From the NCBI GenBank assembly GCA_003216635.1, contig QCIO01000004.1, positions 35,687 through 99,686 on the forward strand: DNA of 64,000 nt. Reading direction: 5' to 3'. A model generated the notes under the pieces. The model had not been told where the DNA came from. It ran no database searches and saw nothing but the letters and a program-made list of their open reading frames with translations. A program made the translations under genes and the position numbers. Position 1 is the stretch's first letter. Every line of letters starts with the position of its first letter. The stretch comes from Prochlorococcus sp. AG-402-L23 (GTDB lineage: Bacteria; Cyanobacteriota; Cyanobacteriia; PCC-6307; Cyanobiaceae). Shown here in pieces: positions 26,975 to 38,543 of the stretch.

Positions 26975-28447
26975 TTAGCTATTCAATTTTGCCATAAGAA
27001 GTTTATTTGCAAGTTTAGGGTCAGCTTTACCTTTTGTTTTTTTCATAAGTTGACCAACAAAAAAACCAAGTAACTTAGTTTTGCCATTTTTAAATGCTTG
27101 AACTTCATTTGGATGTTCATTTATAAGTTCATCAATTATTGGTAAAATACTTGAAGAATCAGATATCATTGCCAACCCTTTTTCTTCAACTAATTTTTTC
27201 GGAGAAATATTTTTTTGAATAAGTTCAGGTAAAATTTCTTTTGCAATTTTTCCACTAATTATATTTTTTGAAATCATGCTAATCATTTCAGCAAGATTTT
27301 CAGGACTAAGCTTTAATTCACTAAAACTTAGTTTGTTTGATTTTAAATAGCCCACAATATCACTCGTTACCCAATTTGAAGCTAGTTTGGCCTCGGCACC
27401 ATTTGCTACTGTTTCTTCAAAAAAGTTTGCCATGCTTATTTCATCAGAAATTACCCTTGCATCATATGCAGACAACCCAAATTGACTTACATATTTATTT
27501 CTTTTCTTAGAAGGTAATTCTGGTAGTTCTTTAAACCATATTTCTTGTTGGGCTTTTGTTATTTCAATTGGACCTAAGTCAGGATCAGGAAAATATCTAT
27601 AGTCACTGCTACCTTCTTTTAATCTCATACTTTTCGTTAATTGCTTAGCTTCATCCCATAACCTTGTTTCTTGGAAAATTTTTCCTCCATTTTCATAAAC
27701 TTCTATTTGTCTGGCTATTTCATAATCACAAGCCTTTTGAATTGCAGAAAATGAATTCATATTTTTTATTTCCACTTTGGTACCAAAGGGAGCATTAGGT
27801 CCTTTTCTAACTGAAATATTGACATCACAGCGTAATGAACCCTCTTGCATATTTCCGTCTGATACTCCTAGATATCTAACTGTTCTTCTAATCTCTGAAG
27901 CATATTCAGATGCCTCTTTACCGGATCTAATATCTGGTTTACTTACAATCTCACAAAGTGCTATTCCGGCACGATTGTAATCAACTAAAGAATACTTAGA
28001 TCCAGCTAATCTATCACTTCCTGAATGGACTAGTTTTCCGGCGTCTTCTTCCATATGTAGCCTTTCTATACCAATTTTTTTGATATAAGGTTCTTTGTCC
28101 TTTTCAATTATTTCAACCTCTAACCAGCCATTTTCAGCTAGTGGCTCATCAAATTGTGAAATTTGATAATTTTTAGGCAGATCAGGATAAAAATATTGTT
28201 TTCTATCAAATTTACAATGTTCTGCAACGTTTAAATTTAACGCTAACGAAGTTTTTACAGCATACTCAAGAACAGTCTCATTCAAAACTGGAAGAGTTCC
28301 TGGTAACCCACAAACTACAGGATCTATATGCGTATTAGGTGCATCACCAAAAGCTGTTGACGCAGATGTGAATATTTTACTTTTCGTATTAAGCTGTACA
28401 TGAGTTTCCAAACCAATCACAGCTTCCCAAGATTCCAAATTGTTCAT
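26975..28447 (-). CDS. gatB: GatB, Asp/Glu-tRNA amidotransferase subunit B
   Basis: GatB is the kinase/amidation subunit of GatCAB, which converts Glu-tRNA(Gln) to Gln-tRNA(Gln) and, where needed, Asp-tRNA(Asn). The open frame extends to 28504, but the family start is the ATG at 28447 (MNNLESWEAVIGLETHVQL), giving 490 aa. Motifs include CGLPGTLPVLN, QYFYPDLPKNYQISQ and DYNRAGIALCEIV. The C-terminal ~150 residues form the helical YqeY-like tRNA-binding tail. gatA and gatC are not in the window. Confidence 0.97.
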   Translation of the reverse strand: MNNLESWEAVIGLETHVQLNTKSKIFTSASTAFGDAPNTHIDPVVCGLPGTLPVLNETVLEYAVKTSLALNLNVAEHCKFDRKQYFYPDLPKNYQISQFDEPLAENGWLEVEIIEKDKEPYIKKIGIERLHMEEDAGKLVHSGSDRLAGSKYSLVDYNRAGIALCEIVSKPDIRSGKEASEYASEIRRTVRYLGVSDGNMQEGSLRCDVNISVRKGPNAPFGTKVEIKNMNSFSAIQKACDYEIARQIEVYENGGKIFQETRLWDEAKQLTKSMRLKEGSSDYRYFPDPDLGPIEITKAQQEIWFKELPELPSKKRNKYVSQFGLSAYDARVISDEISMANFFEETVANGAEAKLASNWVTSDIVGYLKSNKLSFSELKLSPENLAEMISMISKNIISGKIAKEILPELIQKNISPKKLVEEKGLAMISDSSSILPIIDELINEHPNEVQAFKNGKTKLLGFFVGQLMKKTKGKADPKLANKLLMAKLNS

Positions 28448-28526
28448 TATCAAAAGTCTCTTTATTAATATTATTGGATATAAAGGAAAAGAGGACCAAA
28501 ACACAAATAAAAATATTAATTTTTAA

Positions 28527-29636
28527 ATGGCACAAGAAACCAAAAATTCAATATTAATCATTGGCGGTGGACTTTTAGGTTTATCTATTGCTTATGAATT
28601 TTCTAGAAATAACTTCAAAGTTTTAGTTTTAAGCAAAAACAGAAATGAATCAGCTGGATTTGTTGCCGCAGGAATGTTAGCTACTCATGCCGAAGGGCTC
28701 GAAGATGAATTACTTAAATTTGGCCAAGAAAGTCAAAATCTAATTCCAAAGTGGATAAAAAGTATTGAACAAGATAGTAATATTAAATGCGGTTTAAAAA
28801 AATGTGGCATAGTAGTTCCTTTTAAAAACAAAGAAGATCTTGAAGAGTTTCCCACTTATGAATATGGAAAATATTTAAATCACAAAGATCTTCAAACAGA
28901 AATTAATGGAATGAATTCTATTTGGAAACATGGTTTACTTTTTGAACAAGATGGTCAAATAGATAACCGAAGAAGACTGATGCGTGCTCTTGAGAGAGCA
29001 TGCTCCTTGCATGGCGTCGAATTTCAAGAGGGATCAGAAGTAGAGGATTTGACATTCGAAAAAAACAAAATTACAGGTGCAACAGTTTTATGTGCCACTG
29101 GGGAAATAAAAAAAATTAACTGCGAAAAAGCAATTATATGCAGCGGTGCTTGGAGTAAAAAAATTTTTAATAAGATTCCAGTCTTTCCTGTAAAGGGACA
29201 AATGCTATCAATACAAGGTCCAACAAATTTTTTGAAAAGAGTTATTTTTGGTCCAAAAACTTATCTAGTTCCCCGTGATGATGGACTTATTATAGTTGGA
29301 GCGACAGTTGAAAAAGATTCAAAATTTAATCAGGGTAATACTCCTAATGGAATAAAACAACTGCAAGAAGGAATTCGCTCCTTATTACCAGAAGCTATTA
29401 ATTGGCCACAAATGGAACATTGGTGGGGATTTAGACCTTGTACACCAGATCTAAAACCAATCATTGGAAAATCAAAAATTGAAAATCTTTTTATAGCTAC
29501 AGGACATTACAGAAATGGAGTTTTATTTTCTGCAATAACAAGTGATCTTCTTTTGAAAATAGTTCAAAATAAAAATCTCAGAGAAATAGAAAAAAGCTTT
29601 TTAGAAAAATTTAGTTTAGATAGATTTGCGATTTAA
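28527..29636 (+). CDS. thiO: ThiO-like FAD-dependent amine oxidase (glycine oxidase family)
   Basis: This is a 369-aa DAO-family flavoprotein. The FAD-binding motif IIGGGLLGLSIAYEF spans about residues 10-24, AGMLATHAEG matches the ThiO branch, and the C-terminal IATGHYRNGVLFSA binds the FAD ring. ThiO oxidises glycine to the imine used for the thiazole half of thiamine; cyanobacteria use this route. Other DAO-type amine oxidases cannot be excluded on sequence alone. thiL lies ~24 kb away. It is convergent with ndk, separated by 3 bases. Confidence 0.87.
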   Translation: MAQETKNSILIIGGGLLGLSIAYEFSRNNFKVLVLSKNRNESAGFVAAGMLATHAEGLEDELLKFGQESQNLIPKWIKSIEQDSNIKCGLKKCGIVVPFKNKEDLEEFPTYEYGKYLNHKDLQTEINGMNSIWKHGLLFEQDGQIDNRRRLMRALERACSLHGVEFQEGSEVEDLTFEKNKITGATVLCATGEIKKINCEKAIICSGAWSKKIFNKIPVFPVKGQMLSIQGPTNFLKRVIFGPKTYLVPRDDGLIIVGATVEKDSKFNQGNTPNGIKQLQEGIRSLLPEAINWPQMEHWWGFRPCTPDLKPIIGKSKIENLFIATGHYRNGVLFSAITSDLLLKIVQNKNLREIEKSFLEKFSLDRFAI

Positions 29637-29639
29637 ATT

Positions 29640-30098
29640 TTAATTTTCAGATCGCCATTTCGAATCAGAAGTTTCCCACTCACATAATTCCTCTTCGTTA
29701 AACCATAGATCAATTTCAAATTTTGCTGTATCTTCTCCATCAGAACCATGAATAATATTCCTCCCAATATCAATAGCTAAATCACCTCTAATTGTTCCAG
29801 GCTCTGCTTCCAGAGGTTTTGTTGCACCTATTAGTTTTCTAGCACTCAAAATAACTCCTTCGCCTTCCCACGCCATTGCTACAACAGGACCACTTGAAAT
29901 AAAGTCTACTAAATCACCAAAAAAGGGTCTTTCTCTATGTACTCCATAATGATTTTGAGCAAGTTCTTTTGAAGGAATTAATTGCTTTAATCCAACCAAT
30001 TTAAATCCTTTTTTTTCAAATCTGCCAATAATCTCAGAAACATATCCTCTTTGAACTCCATCTGGTTTAATTGCAATAAAGGTTCTCTCTTTGGTCAT
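29640..30098 (-). CDS. ndk: Nucleoside diphosphate kinase
   Basis: Ndk transfers phosphate from ATP to nucleoside diphosphates through a phospho-histidine. The 152-aa protein has the N-terminal [15 protein letters not shown], the [10 protein letters not shown] loop and the active-site histidine in [10 protein letters not shown] near residue 115. The length is typical. It is divergent from speA with 122 bases between. Confidence 0.98.
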   Translation of the reverse strand: MTKERTFIAIKPDGVQRGYVSEIIGRFEKKGFKLVGLKQLIPSKELAQNHYGVHRERPFFGDLVDFISSGPVVAMAWEGEGVILSARKLIGATKPLEAEPGTIRGDLAIDIGRNIIHGSDGEDTAKFEIDLWFNEEELCEWETSDSKWRSEN

Positions 30099-30220
30099 TT
30101 AGTTAATAATCACTCTATGTATATTCAACTTTTGGGTGGTAACTTGGCAAGTAATCATTAAAATAAAAGATATTGTTTTGAGTTATTTTCAAAAACATTT
30201 ATTAATCACTAAGACATAAA

Positions 30221-32167
30221 TTGACCAATTTTGAGCCGAAAAAATTAAAGAATATTTGGACTATTGAAGATAGTATTTCGACTTATAACATAGACAAATG
30301 GGGAAATAAATATTTTTCTATAAATTCCAAAGGAAATATTTCAGTAACTAAAGATATAAAATCTGAAAATAAGATTGATCTTTTTAAGCTTGTCAAAGAA
30401 CTTAAGAGTAGAGAAATAAATCCTCCATTAATCATAAGATTTAATGATATCTTGAAAGATCGCTTAAATGCTTTACATGACTCTTTTTTAAAAGCAATAA
30501 AAACCTATAAATATAAGAACATTTATCAAGGCGTTTTTCCTGTCAAATGTAATCAACAGAAAAATGTCCTAGAAAAGATAATAGAGTTTGGTAGCCAATG
30601 GAATTTTGGTTTAGAAGTAGGAAGTAAATCAGAACTATTAATTGGCCTTGCACTTCTTGAAAACCAAAATTCATTATTAATATGCAACGGATATAAAGAT
30701 AAAAAATATATTGAGATTGCTACTTTGGCCAGAAAACTAGGCAAAAATCCAATAATAGTTATTGAACAACGAGATGAGGTAAAAAGAATTATTCAAGCAG
30801 TTCAAGAACTTAACGCAACTCCATTGATAGGAATTAGAGCAAAGTTATCAAGTAAAAGTAGTGGTAGGTGGGGTAAATCTATTGGAGATAATTCCAAATT
30901 TGGATTATCAATCCCAGAAATTATGTTGACAATAAAAGAACTAAAAAAAGCAAATCTAATCAACGAAATGAAATTGCTCCATTTTCATATAGGCAGTCAA
31001 ATAAGTGATATTGCTGTGATCAAAGACGCATTACAAGAAGCGAGTCAAATATATGTTGAACTATGCAAACTAGGAGCCCCAATGCAATATATAGACGTTG
31101 GGGGAGGATTAGGAATAGATTTTGATGGAACTAAAACCTCCTCCAACACCTCTACTAATTATTCTCTTCAAAATTATGCTAACGATGTAATTGCAACTAT
31201 TAAGGATTCATGTGAATTAAATAATATCAAGCATCCAACCATAATCTCAGAAAGTGGAAGAGCAATAATTAGTCATTGTTCAGTTTTAATTTTTAATGTC
31301 TTAGGAACAAGCCATGTCAGTTCCAAACTACAAATTTTTGATAAAAAAAATCAACAATTAATAATTTCAAATTTACTTGAAACTTTCTATGAATTAAAAA
31401 AACTTAAAAATCAAAAAATAAATTTATCTCAAATAATTGAACTATGGAATGATGCAAAAAAGTTTAAAGAAGATTGCTTAGTCGCTTTTAGATTAGGATT
31501 TTTAAGTTTGGCAGAAAGAGCTTATGCCGAAGAACTTACTTGGGCTTGCGCAAAAGAAATTTCTAATAACCTGAATAATGATGAAATCAATCACCCTGAT
31601 TTATCTGAAATTACAGAAACTCTTGCATCAACTTATTATGCAAATTTATCTATCTTTAAATCTATTCCCGATAGCTGGGCAATAAATCAGATTTTTCCAA
31701 TAGTACCAATACATAGGCACTTAGAGGAGCCTTTCTGCAAAGGCAACTTTGCAGATTTAACTTGTGATTCAGATGGTAAACTAAATAATTTTATTGATGA
31801 TGGAAAAATTAAATCACTACTAAATTTACATAAGCCAGAGGAAGATAAAGATTATCTAATTGGAATTTTTATGACTGGAGCCTATCAAGAAGCATTAGGA
31901 AACTTGCACAATTTATTTGGCAGTACAAACGTTGTTCATATAGACATAAATCAAGATGATTCATATAAGGTCAAAAATATTATTAAAGAGGACAGTAAAT
32001 CTGAAATTTTACAATTATTAGATTACAGTTCAGCTTCTTTGGTTGAATCTATAAGAATTAATACTGAATCAGCAATTGATCAAAAAAAATTAACTATTGA
32101 AGAAGCAAGGAAATTAATGGATCAAATCGAAATTAGTCTTAGAAAAAGTAGTTATTTATCAGAATGA
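30221..32167 (+). CDS. speA: SpeA, biosynthetic arginine decarboxylase
   Basis: SpeA decarboxylates arginine to agmatine, the first step towards putrescine and spermidine. The 648-aa protein has the large biosynthetic-type layout: the PLP lysine in VFPVKCNQQ near residue 108, the His/Gly motifs LHFHIGSQ and [20 protein letters not shown], and the C-terminal [18 protein letters not shown] end (written here as [14 protein letters not shown]). It starts at TTG, as no ATG precedes the conserved [16 protein letters not shown]. Its 3' end overlaps alaS by 16 bases. Confidence 0.96.
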   Translation: MTNFEPKKLKNIWTIEDSISTYNIDKWGNKYFSINSKGNISVTKDIKSENKIDLFKLVKELKSREINPPLIIRFNDILKDRLNALHDSFLKAIKTYKYKNIYQGVFPVKCNQQKNVLEKIIEFGSQWNFGLEVGSKSELLIGLALLENQNSLLICNGYKDKKYIEIATLARKLGKNPIIVIEQRDEVKRIIQAVQELNATPLIGIRAKLSSKSSGRWGKSIGDNSKFGLSIPEIMLTIKELKKANLINEMKLLHFHIGSQISDIAVIKDALQEASQIYVELCKLGAPMQYIDVGGGLGIDFDGTKTSSNTSTNYSLQNYANDVIATIKDSCELNNIKHPTIISESGRAIISHCSVLIFNVLGTSHVSSKLQIFDKKNQQLIISNLLETFYELKKLKNQKINLSQIIELWNDAKKFKEDCLVAFRLGFLSLAERAYAEELTWACAKEISNNLNNDEINHPDLSEITETLASTYYANLSIFKSIPDSWAINQIFPIVPIHRHLEEPFCKGNFADLTCDSDGKLNNFIDDGKIKSLLNLHKPEEDKDYLIGIFMTGAYQEALGNLHNLFGSTNVVHIDINQDDSYKVKNIIKEDSKSEILQLLDYSSASLVESIRINTESAIDQKKLTIEEARKLMDQIEISLRKSSYLSE

Positions 32168-34812
32168 TTATCTAATATTTTTTGCAAATAATTTTTAGCA
32201 TAATCTAGAGCATCACTTAACTTATCAATATCTTTAGCACCTGCTTGAGCAAAGTTAGGCTTTCCTCCTCCACCTCCCGAACAAATTCTTGCAATCTCAT
32301 TAATTAATTTACCTGCATGCAATCCTATTTTTACTGCATCATCACCTAACGAAACTACAATTAACAACTTTCTATTTTCTGGATTTGGTATTCCCCCAAG
32401 AATCACTATTGCTTTATTGCCCAAATGAGAAGTTAAATTAAGTGCTGCAGATTGCAAAGAATTCCCATCTAAGCCATCAATCTGATTTACTAAAATTGAA
32501 AAAGAATTTACTTTATCTGCGGATGATTTTATAGAAGAGTATTTAAAATATGCAATTTCATCTTTCATTTTTTGTATCTCTTTATTCTTATTAATAAGCT
32601 CTGCTTGCAAATTATTAACCCTTTCAAAAAGTTGATTAGGATTTGCTTTTAACAAATCACTTAGTTGATTTACTAAAGCATTTCTATCACTGAAATAGTC
32701 TAATGCTGATTGGCCTGATAATGCTTCGATTCTTCTTACTCCCGCTGAGATTCCTTCCTCACAAATTATTTTGAAATAACCTAATTCGGATGTAGTTTTA
32801 ACATGTGTACCACCACAAAGTTCCATTGAAACTCCTGGCACATTAACAACGCGCACTTCATCATCATATTTTTCTCCAAACATGGCGACTGCGCCCTTTT
32901 CAAGAGCCTCACTCTTAGACATATTTTTTATTTCTAGGGCATGATTTTCCATAATCCAAGAGTTAACTAAAGTCTCAATCTTAGAAATTTGATCTTTAGA
33001 AATAGGATTAGAGGAATTAAAGTCAAATCGTAATTTATTAAAGGCTACTAATGAACCTTTTTGACCAACACTTTTATTAACAACTGATTTAAGTGCAGAT
33101 TGTAATAAATGAGTAGCTGTATGATTTGCAGCAGCCTTAGCTCTATTAGAGGAGCTAACATTAGTCTTAACTTTTTGGCCAATAGTTAATATTCCTTTTT
33201 TGATCGTTCCATAATGTAAAAAAACATTTTTCTTTCGCATAACATTATCAACCAAGACCTCTACATCTTTTGAAAATATCGTTCCAATATCACCAACTTG
33301 CCCGCCAGATTCTCCATAAAAAGTTGTCTGATCAAGAACAATTAAAACTTTCTGACCTTCACTTGCTTGCTTAACTAATTTTGAATCCAAGAATATACCC
33401 TTTATTTCAGCTTCCGAAAGGAGTGAATTATAACCATTAAAAACAGTTTTGTTAAAAAGATCTATTTCTCGCTCTAATGATCCCTCTAATGTCAAATCAA
33501 TATTACTTGAAGCAGCTTTAGCTCTCTCTTTTTGTGCATTCATTTCTTCTTCAAAACCCTTTACATCTACACTGATACTATTTTCTTCAGCAATTTCTAC
33601 AGTAAGTTCCAGAGGAAATCCATAAGTATCATAAAGTTCAAAAGCTTTAAAACCAGAAATTAATTTCTGCCCTGAAGAAATTAACTCATCTAGCAATTTC
33701 TCTCCTCTTTCAAGAGTTTCACTAAATCTTATTTCTTCAATTTTTATCTCATTCAAAATTAAATCATTATTATTTTTTAAATCAGGATAATTATTTTGCA
33801 TTAAATTGATCCCGACAGTAGCAATATGAGGCAAAAATTCCTTTGTTATACCTAATAATCTCCCATGTCTGACCATTCTTCTAATAAGCCTTCTTAATAT
33901 ATATCCCCTGCCCAGATTACTTGCTGCTACTCCATCAGAAATTAAATGAATAACAGCTCTTGTATGATCACCAATAATTTTTAAAGATATTTTGTTTTTA
34001 TCATCTGAAGAAAAATAATCAATATTTGCAATCTCACAAATTTTTTGAATGATAGGAAAAATTAAATCTGTCTCATAATTATTTTGCTTTTTTTGTAGTA
34101 TTTGAGCCATCCTTTCAAGACCCATTCCTGTATCAATATTTTTAAATTTTAAATCTGTCAATTTTCCATTAGGATCACGATTATATTGCATAAAAACAAG
34201 ATTATAAAATTCAATAAAACGATCTCCATCTTCTAAATCAATATTCTGCAGACCCTTTTCAGGATGAAAATCATAATAAAGTTCTGAACAAGGTCCGCAT
34301 GGACCTGTTTTGCCAGATGACCAAAAATTATCTTCCTCACCTAGTTTCACTATCCTATTTGGATGAATACCAATTTCATCTCTCCAAATTTTTGCAGACT
34401 CTTCGTCTTCGTGAAAAACACTCACAATTATATTTTCAACAGAAAGTTGATAAATATTAGTAACTAATTCCCAAGCCCATTCAATAGCCTCTTGTTTAAA
34501 ATAATCTCCAAAAGAGAAATTACCAAGCATTTCAAAAAAAGTGTGATGTCTAGCTGTAACTCCAACGTTTTCTATATCGTTTGTTCTGATGCACTTTTGG
34601 CTAGATGTAGCCCTTTTTGATGGTCTTTCTTTTAAACCTAAAAAAACTGGTTTAAAAGGTAGCATTCCAGCAATTGTGAGCATAACCGTAGGGTCATCTG
34701 GAATCAAAGATGAACTTGGAATGATTTTATGTAATTTTTCACTGTAAAATTTTAAAAAAGCATTTCTTATCTCATCTCCAGTAACTATTTTTTTAATTAG
34801 TTGAGATGTCAT
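32152..34812 (-). CDS. alaS: AlaS, alanyl-tRNA synthetase
   Basis: AlaS charges tRNA-Ala and edits mischarged serine and glycine. The 886-aa protein has the class II catalytic core at residues ~1-450 ([32 protein letters not shown]), the editing domain with the zinc-type ligands NHTATHLLQ and CGGTHV, and the C-terminal DHHA1/C-Ala domain ending in [16 protein letters not shown]. All signature pieces are intact. It is divergent from flv3 with 119 bases between. Confidence 0.98.
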   Translation of the reverse strand: MTSQLIKKIVTGDEIRNAFLKFYSEKLHKIIPSSSLIPDDPTVMLTIAGMLPFKPVFLGLKERPSKRATSSQKCIRTNDIENVGVTARHHTFFEMLGNFSFGDYFKQEAIEWAWELVTNIYQLSVENIIVSVFHEDEESAKIWRDEIGIHPNRIVKLGEEDNFWSSGKTGPCGPCSELYYDFHPEKGLQNIDLEDGDRFIEFYNLVFMQYNRDPNGKLTDLKFKNIDTGMGLERMAQILQKKQNNYETDLIFPIIQKICEIANIDYFSSDDKNKISLKIIGDHTRAVIHLISDGVAASNLGRGYILRRLIRRMVRHGRLLGITKEFLPHIATVGINLMQNNYPDLKNNNDLILNEIKIEEIRFSETLERGEKLLDELISSGQKLISGFKAFELYDTYGFPLELTVEIAEENSISVDVKGFEEEMNAQKERAKAASSNIDLTLEGSLEREIDLFNKTVFNGYNSLLSEAEIKGIFLDSKLVKQASEGQKVLIVLDQTTFYGESGGQVGDIGTIFSKDVEVLVDNVMRKKNVFLHYGTIKKGILTIGQKVKTNVSSSNRAKAAANHTATHLLQSALKSVVNKSVGQKGSLVAFNKLRFDFNSSNPISKDQISKIETLVNSWIMENHALEIKNMSKSEALEKGAVAMFGEKYDDEVRVVNVPGVSMELCGGTHVKTTSELGYFKIICEEGISAGVRRIEALSGQSALDYFSDRNALVNQLSDLLKANPNQLFERVNNLQAELINKNKEIQKMKDEIAYFKYSSIKSSADKVNSFSILVNQIDGLDGNSLQSAALNLTSHLGNKAIVILGGIPNPENRKLLIVVSLGDDAVKIGLHAGKLINEIARICSGGGGGKPNFAQAGAKDIDKLSDALDYAKNYLQKILDNHSDK

Positions 34813-34896
34813 TTATCCAGAATAAGAAGATTAAAAATTAAAGAAAATCGCAATTTCGGTTATTTCGCAAAAATAATCACGCGAATTTATATTCTA

Positions 34897-34902
34897 TATA
34901 AC
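34897..34902 (+). promoter_or_regulatory. Candidate -10 element for the flv3-flv1 operon
   Basis: TATAAC lies 29 bases upstream of the flv3 ATG and differs from the consensus at one position. No -35 match is seen at normal spacing. This is supported only by position. Confidence 0.35.
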
Positions 34903-34931
34903 TAAAGTTAATTTATAAAGCTAATTATTCT

Positions 34932-36707
34932 ATGATAGCCTCTGCCCAGACAAGTAATTCTAAATTGGCACAAACTAATAACAAGTTGACGATTCAATCT
35001 CAAAACTTTGCTGATGATTCTTGTGCCATAAGATCTTTGGATTGGGATCGCAGTAGATTTGATATTGAATTTGGTTTAAGAAATGGAACTACTTACAATA
35101 GTTTTATTATTAAAGGCGAGAAACTAGCAATTATTGATACTAGTCACGCAAAGTTCAAAGAATTATGGTTTGAAGAATTACTGAAAAAGGTAAATTCGCA
35201 AGAAGTTGATTATCTAATTACAAGCCATACAGAACCTGATCACTCTGGTTTAATAGGTAATCTTTTAGAATTAAACCCAAATATCACAGTGGTTGGATCA
35301 AAATTAGCCCTTAAATTTATTGAAGACCAAATACATATTCCCTTTAAGCGTCTAGAGGTTAAGAGTGGAGAGTTTTTAAATCTAGGAACTAATCCTAATA
35401 GCGATTTAGAACATAATATTGAATTTATAAGTGCACCAAATTTACATTGGCCAGATACCATATTTTCATATGATCACAGCACACATGTCCTCTATACATG
35501 CGATGCATTTGGACTCCATTATTGTTCTGACGAATTTTTTGATACTGATCAAAAAGAAATATATGATGATTTCCGTTTTTATTACGATTGCCTTATGGGT
35601 CCAAACGCTAGAAGCGTTATGCAGGCAATTAAAAGGATAGATAAGCTACCTGAATTAAAAACAATAGCTGTTGGTCATGGGCCCTTGCTCCATAATCAGG
35701 TCAATTTTTGGAAAGAAAAATATCTAGAATGGAGTAGCAATAAAAGCAAAGGCAATGATTTTGTGTCAGTCTGCTATATAAGCGACTATGGTTATTGTGA
35801 TCGACTAAGTCAAGCTATATCCCATGGAATAAGTAAAGCAGATGCCCAGGTTCAATTAATTGATTTAAGATCTTCTGACCCGCAAGAATTAACAAGTTTA
35901 ATTTCCGAATCAAAAGCAGTTGTCATTCCCACATGGCCAGTAGATTCAGATAATGAATTAAAAGAATCTCTCGGTACTTTATTTGCAGCACTAAAACCAA
36001 AACAATTTACTGCTGTCTATGATGCATTTGGTGGAAATGATGAACCAATAGATTCCCTAGCAAATAAATTAAGAGAACTTGGTCAAAAAGAAGCTTTCTC
36101 CCCTTTAAGAGTTAAAAATATTCCAGATCCCATTATTTATCAACAATTCGAAGAAGCTGGAACTGACTTAGGTCAATTGATTAATAAAAAGAAGAATATT
36201 GCCTCTATTAAAAGCCTTGATTCAAATTTAGATAAAGCGTTAGGAAGATTAAGTGGAGGTTTATATGTAGTTACAGCGAGCCAAGGGGAAGGTTCGACAT
36301 TTAGACAAAGTGCAATGGTCGCAAGTTGGGTTAGTCAAGCAAGCTTTTCTCCACCAGGTATTACAGTTGCAGTAGCAAAAGATAGAGCTATTGAATCATA
36401 TATGCAAGTTGGGAAAGGTTTTGTTGTGAATATCTTGAGAGAAGATAACTATCAAAAAATGTTCAGACATTTTTTAAAGAGATTTGCCCCTGGAGCTGAT
36501 AGATTTGCAGATGTAGATGTAATTAGCAACATCGCTGAAGGAGGGCCAGTTCTCTCAGATTCACTCGCCTTTTTAGATTGTAAAGTTAGTTCCAGACTGG
36601 AGACTCCCGACCATTGGATTATTTACGGAATTGTTGAAAATGGTAATGTTTCTGACTTATCATGCAAGACAGCAGTTCATCACAGAAAAGTTGCTAATCA
36701 CTATTAG
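34932..36707 (+). CDS. flv3: Flv3-type flavodiiron protein (metal ligands intact)
   Basis: Cyanobacterial Flv3 acts with Flv1 to reduce O2 to water with photosynthetic electrons (Mehler-like reaction), protecting photosystem I. The 591-aa protein has a metallo-beta-lactamase domain (residues ~25-260), a flavodoxin domain (~275-415) and a flavin reductase domain (~435-590), the three-domain cyanobacterial layout. Diiron ligands are present: HTEPDHSG near 98-105, NLHWPDT, CDAFGLHY and VGHGPLL. It starts a tandem pair, with flv1 16 bases downstream. Confidence 0.93.
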   Translation: MIASAQTSNSKLAQTNNKLTIQSQNFADDSCAIRSLDWDRSRFDIEFGLRNGTTYNSFIIKGEKLAIIDTSHAKFKELWFEELLKKVNSQEVDYLITSHTEPDHSGLIGNLLELNPNITVVGSKLALKFIEDQIHIPFKRLEVKSGEFLNLGTNPNSDLEHNIEFISAPNLHWPDTIFSYDHSTHVLYTCDAFGLHYCSDEFFDTDQKEIYDDFRFYYDCLMGPNARSVMQAIKRIDKLPELKTIAVGHGPLLHNQVNFWKEKYLEWSSNKSKGNDFVSVCYISDYGYCDRLSQAISHGISKADAQVQLIDLRSSDPQELTSLISESKAVVIPTWPVDSDNELKESLGTLFAALKPKQFTAVYDAFGGNDEPIDSLANKLRELGQKEAFSPLRVKNIPDPIIYQQFEEAGTDLGQLINKKKNIASIKSLDSNLDKALGRLSGGLYVVTASQGEGSTFRQSAMVASWVSQASFSPPGITVAVAKDRAIESYMQVGKGFVVNILREDNYQKMFRHFLKRFAPGADRFADVDVISNIAEGGPVLSDSLAFLDCKVSSRLETPDHWIIYGIVENGNVSDLSCKTAVHHRKVANHY

Positions 36708-36723
36708 AAAATAAGTCTTTAAA

Positions 36724-38526
36724 ATGTCAAATATTAATATAGGCTTACTTGCAGAAAATCAAAACTTATCAGAATTTGAAATTACCGAAAACTTTTCTTG
36801 TGTAAGATTCTTAGATCAAAATAAAGAAAGATTTGAACTTGAATTTAACCTTGAAAAAGGAACCTGTTTTAATACTTTTTTCATTAGAAGTCATGAGGAA
36901 CTTTTTATTATTCATCCACCTGAGAAACAATATTTTAATTTATTTAATAGAGAAATTTCTAGATTTTGCGATCAATTTAAATTAGATAAAATCAACTTCA
37001 TTTCTGGTCATATTAATCCCCAAATTATTGAAACTATAAAATATATAAGTACGCAATTTCAAAACACAACTATTACTTGCTCTAATCCAGGTTATAAGCT
37101 TATTAGCGAACTTTGGAATCAAAGAAATCCTACCTTAGAAAACTTTATTGAAGTTGAATTACCTCCAATAAACATAATCAAAAAAGAACTTAATTTAGAA
37201 TTAGATAACATTTCACTAGAATTAATTCCTATTCCAACAGCACGTTGGCCTGGTGGCCTGATAATTTATGAACGTAATCAAGAAATACTTCTAAGTGAAA
37301 AAATTTTCTCTGCACACATTGCATCTAAATATTGGTCCGAAACAAATCGAGTTAGTACAGAACTTGATAGGAAACATTTTTATGATTGCTTGATGGCACC
37401 AATGTCTAATCAAGTAGTATCAATTACTGAAAAAATTGCAGATTATGACATTAAAACTATTGCACCATTACATGGTCCCGCGATCGAATATAGCTTAAAA
37501 AGCTTTTTAAATGACTATATTAGATGGGGAGAAAACCTCTCAACAAATAATCCTAAGATCGCTCTGATATATGCAAGTGCATACGGAAATACAGCCTCAA
37601 TAGGTGATGCATTGGCTAAAGGGATAAATAGAACCTCTGTAGAAGTTGAAAGTATTAATTGTGAATTTACACCTAATGATGTACTTGTAAAATCTATCCA
37701 AAATGCTGATGGATATTTAATAGGCTCACCCACATTGGGTGGTCACGCCCCAACTCCAATAGTTAGTGCACTAGGAACATTGTTAGCAGAGGGTAATAGA
37801 GATAAACCAGTGGGAATTTTTGGCAGTTTTGGCTGGAGCGGCGAAGCTATAGATTTACTCGAAACAAAATTAAAAGACGGTGGTTTTAAGTTTAGTTTTG
37901 ACCCTATAAGGATTAAATTCAGTCCAAATAAACCAAAGATTAAAGAGTTAGAAGAAATAGGAACTCACTTTGGAAGAAAAATTATAAAAAAAGCAAAGAA
38001 AAAACCCAGAAAATCAGATACTGGAATGATTACAAGCAAAACGGATCCAAAGCTACAAGCTCTTGGAAGAGTAATTGGTTCACTTTGTGTCCTGACAGCC
38101 TCTAAAGGCAAAGATGAGAATAATATTAAAGGAGCTATGCTTGCATCTTGGGTTAGTCAAGCAAGTTTTTCTCCACCCGGGTTAAGTATTGCAGTAGCAA
38201 AAGATAGATCGGTAGAATCTCTTCTGCAAATAGGAGATTCATTTGCTTTAAATATTCTTAGTGAAAAAGATTTTAAAGAACCTTTGAAAAGATTCACAAA
38301 GCCTTTTGCACCTGGAGAAGATAGATTTGAGGGAATAAATATTGAATTAACTCCTAATGAACAGATAATCATTCCTGAATCGCTCGCATGGTTAGATGCT
38401 TCTGTAAAAGAGAGAATGGAATGTGGAGATCATTGGGTAATTTACGCCGAAGTACTACACGGTAATATACTAAAATCCGATAGTCTAACGGCGGTTCATC
38501 ACCGCAAAACAGGTGCTAACTATTAA
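36724..38526 (+). CDS. flv1: Flv1-type flavodiiron protein (diiron ligands degenerate)
   Basis: This 600-aa paralogue has the same three domains as its neighbour. Its diiron site is mostly lost: GHINPQII replaces HTEPDHSG, TARWPGG replaces LHWPDT, and SEKIFSAH replaces CDAFGLH; the last His (LHGPAIE) remains. That is the known pattern of Flv1, which pairs with Flv3. Flavin-binding parts (SAYGNTASIGDAL, GSPTLGGHAPTP) and the reductase motif SWVSQASFSPPG, shared with flv3, are intact. It is 16 bases after flv3 and 17 bases before an FMN reductase gene. Confidence 0.92.
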   Translation: MSNINIGLLAENQNLSEFEITENFSCVRFLDQNKERFELEFNLEKGTCFNTFFIRSHEELFIIHPPEKQYFNLFNREISRFCDQFKLDKINFISGHINPQIIETIKYISTQFQNTTITCSNPGYKLISELWNQRNPTLENFIEVELPPINIIKKELNLELDNISLELIPIPTARWPGGLIIYERNQEILLSEKIFSAHIASKYWSETNRVSTELDRKHFYDCLMAPMSNQVVSITEKIADYDIKTIAPLHGPAIEYSLKSFLNDYIRWGENLSTNNPKIALIYASAYGNTASIGDALAKGINRTSVEVESINCEFTPNDVLVKSIQNADGYLIGSPTLGGHAPTPIVSALGTLLAEGNRDKPVGIFGSFGWSGEAIDLLETKLKDGGFKFSFDPIRIKFSPNKPKIKELEEIGTHFGRKIIKKAKKKPRKSDTGMITSKTDPKLQALGRVIGSLCVLTASKGKDENNIKGAMLASWVSQASFSPPGLSIAVAKDRSVESLLQIGDSFALNILSEKDFKEPLKRFTKPFAPGEDRFEGINIELTPNEQIIIPESLAWLDASVKERMECGDHWVIYAEVLHGNILKSDSLTAVHHRKTGANY

Positions 38527-38543
38527 ATTTATTTATCTAATTT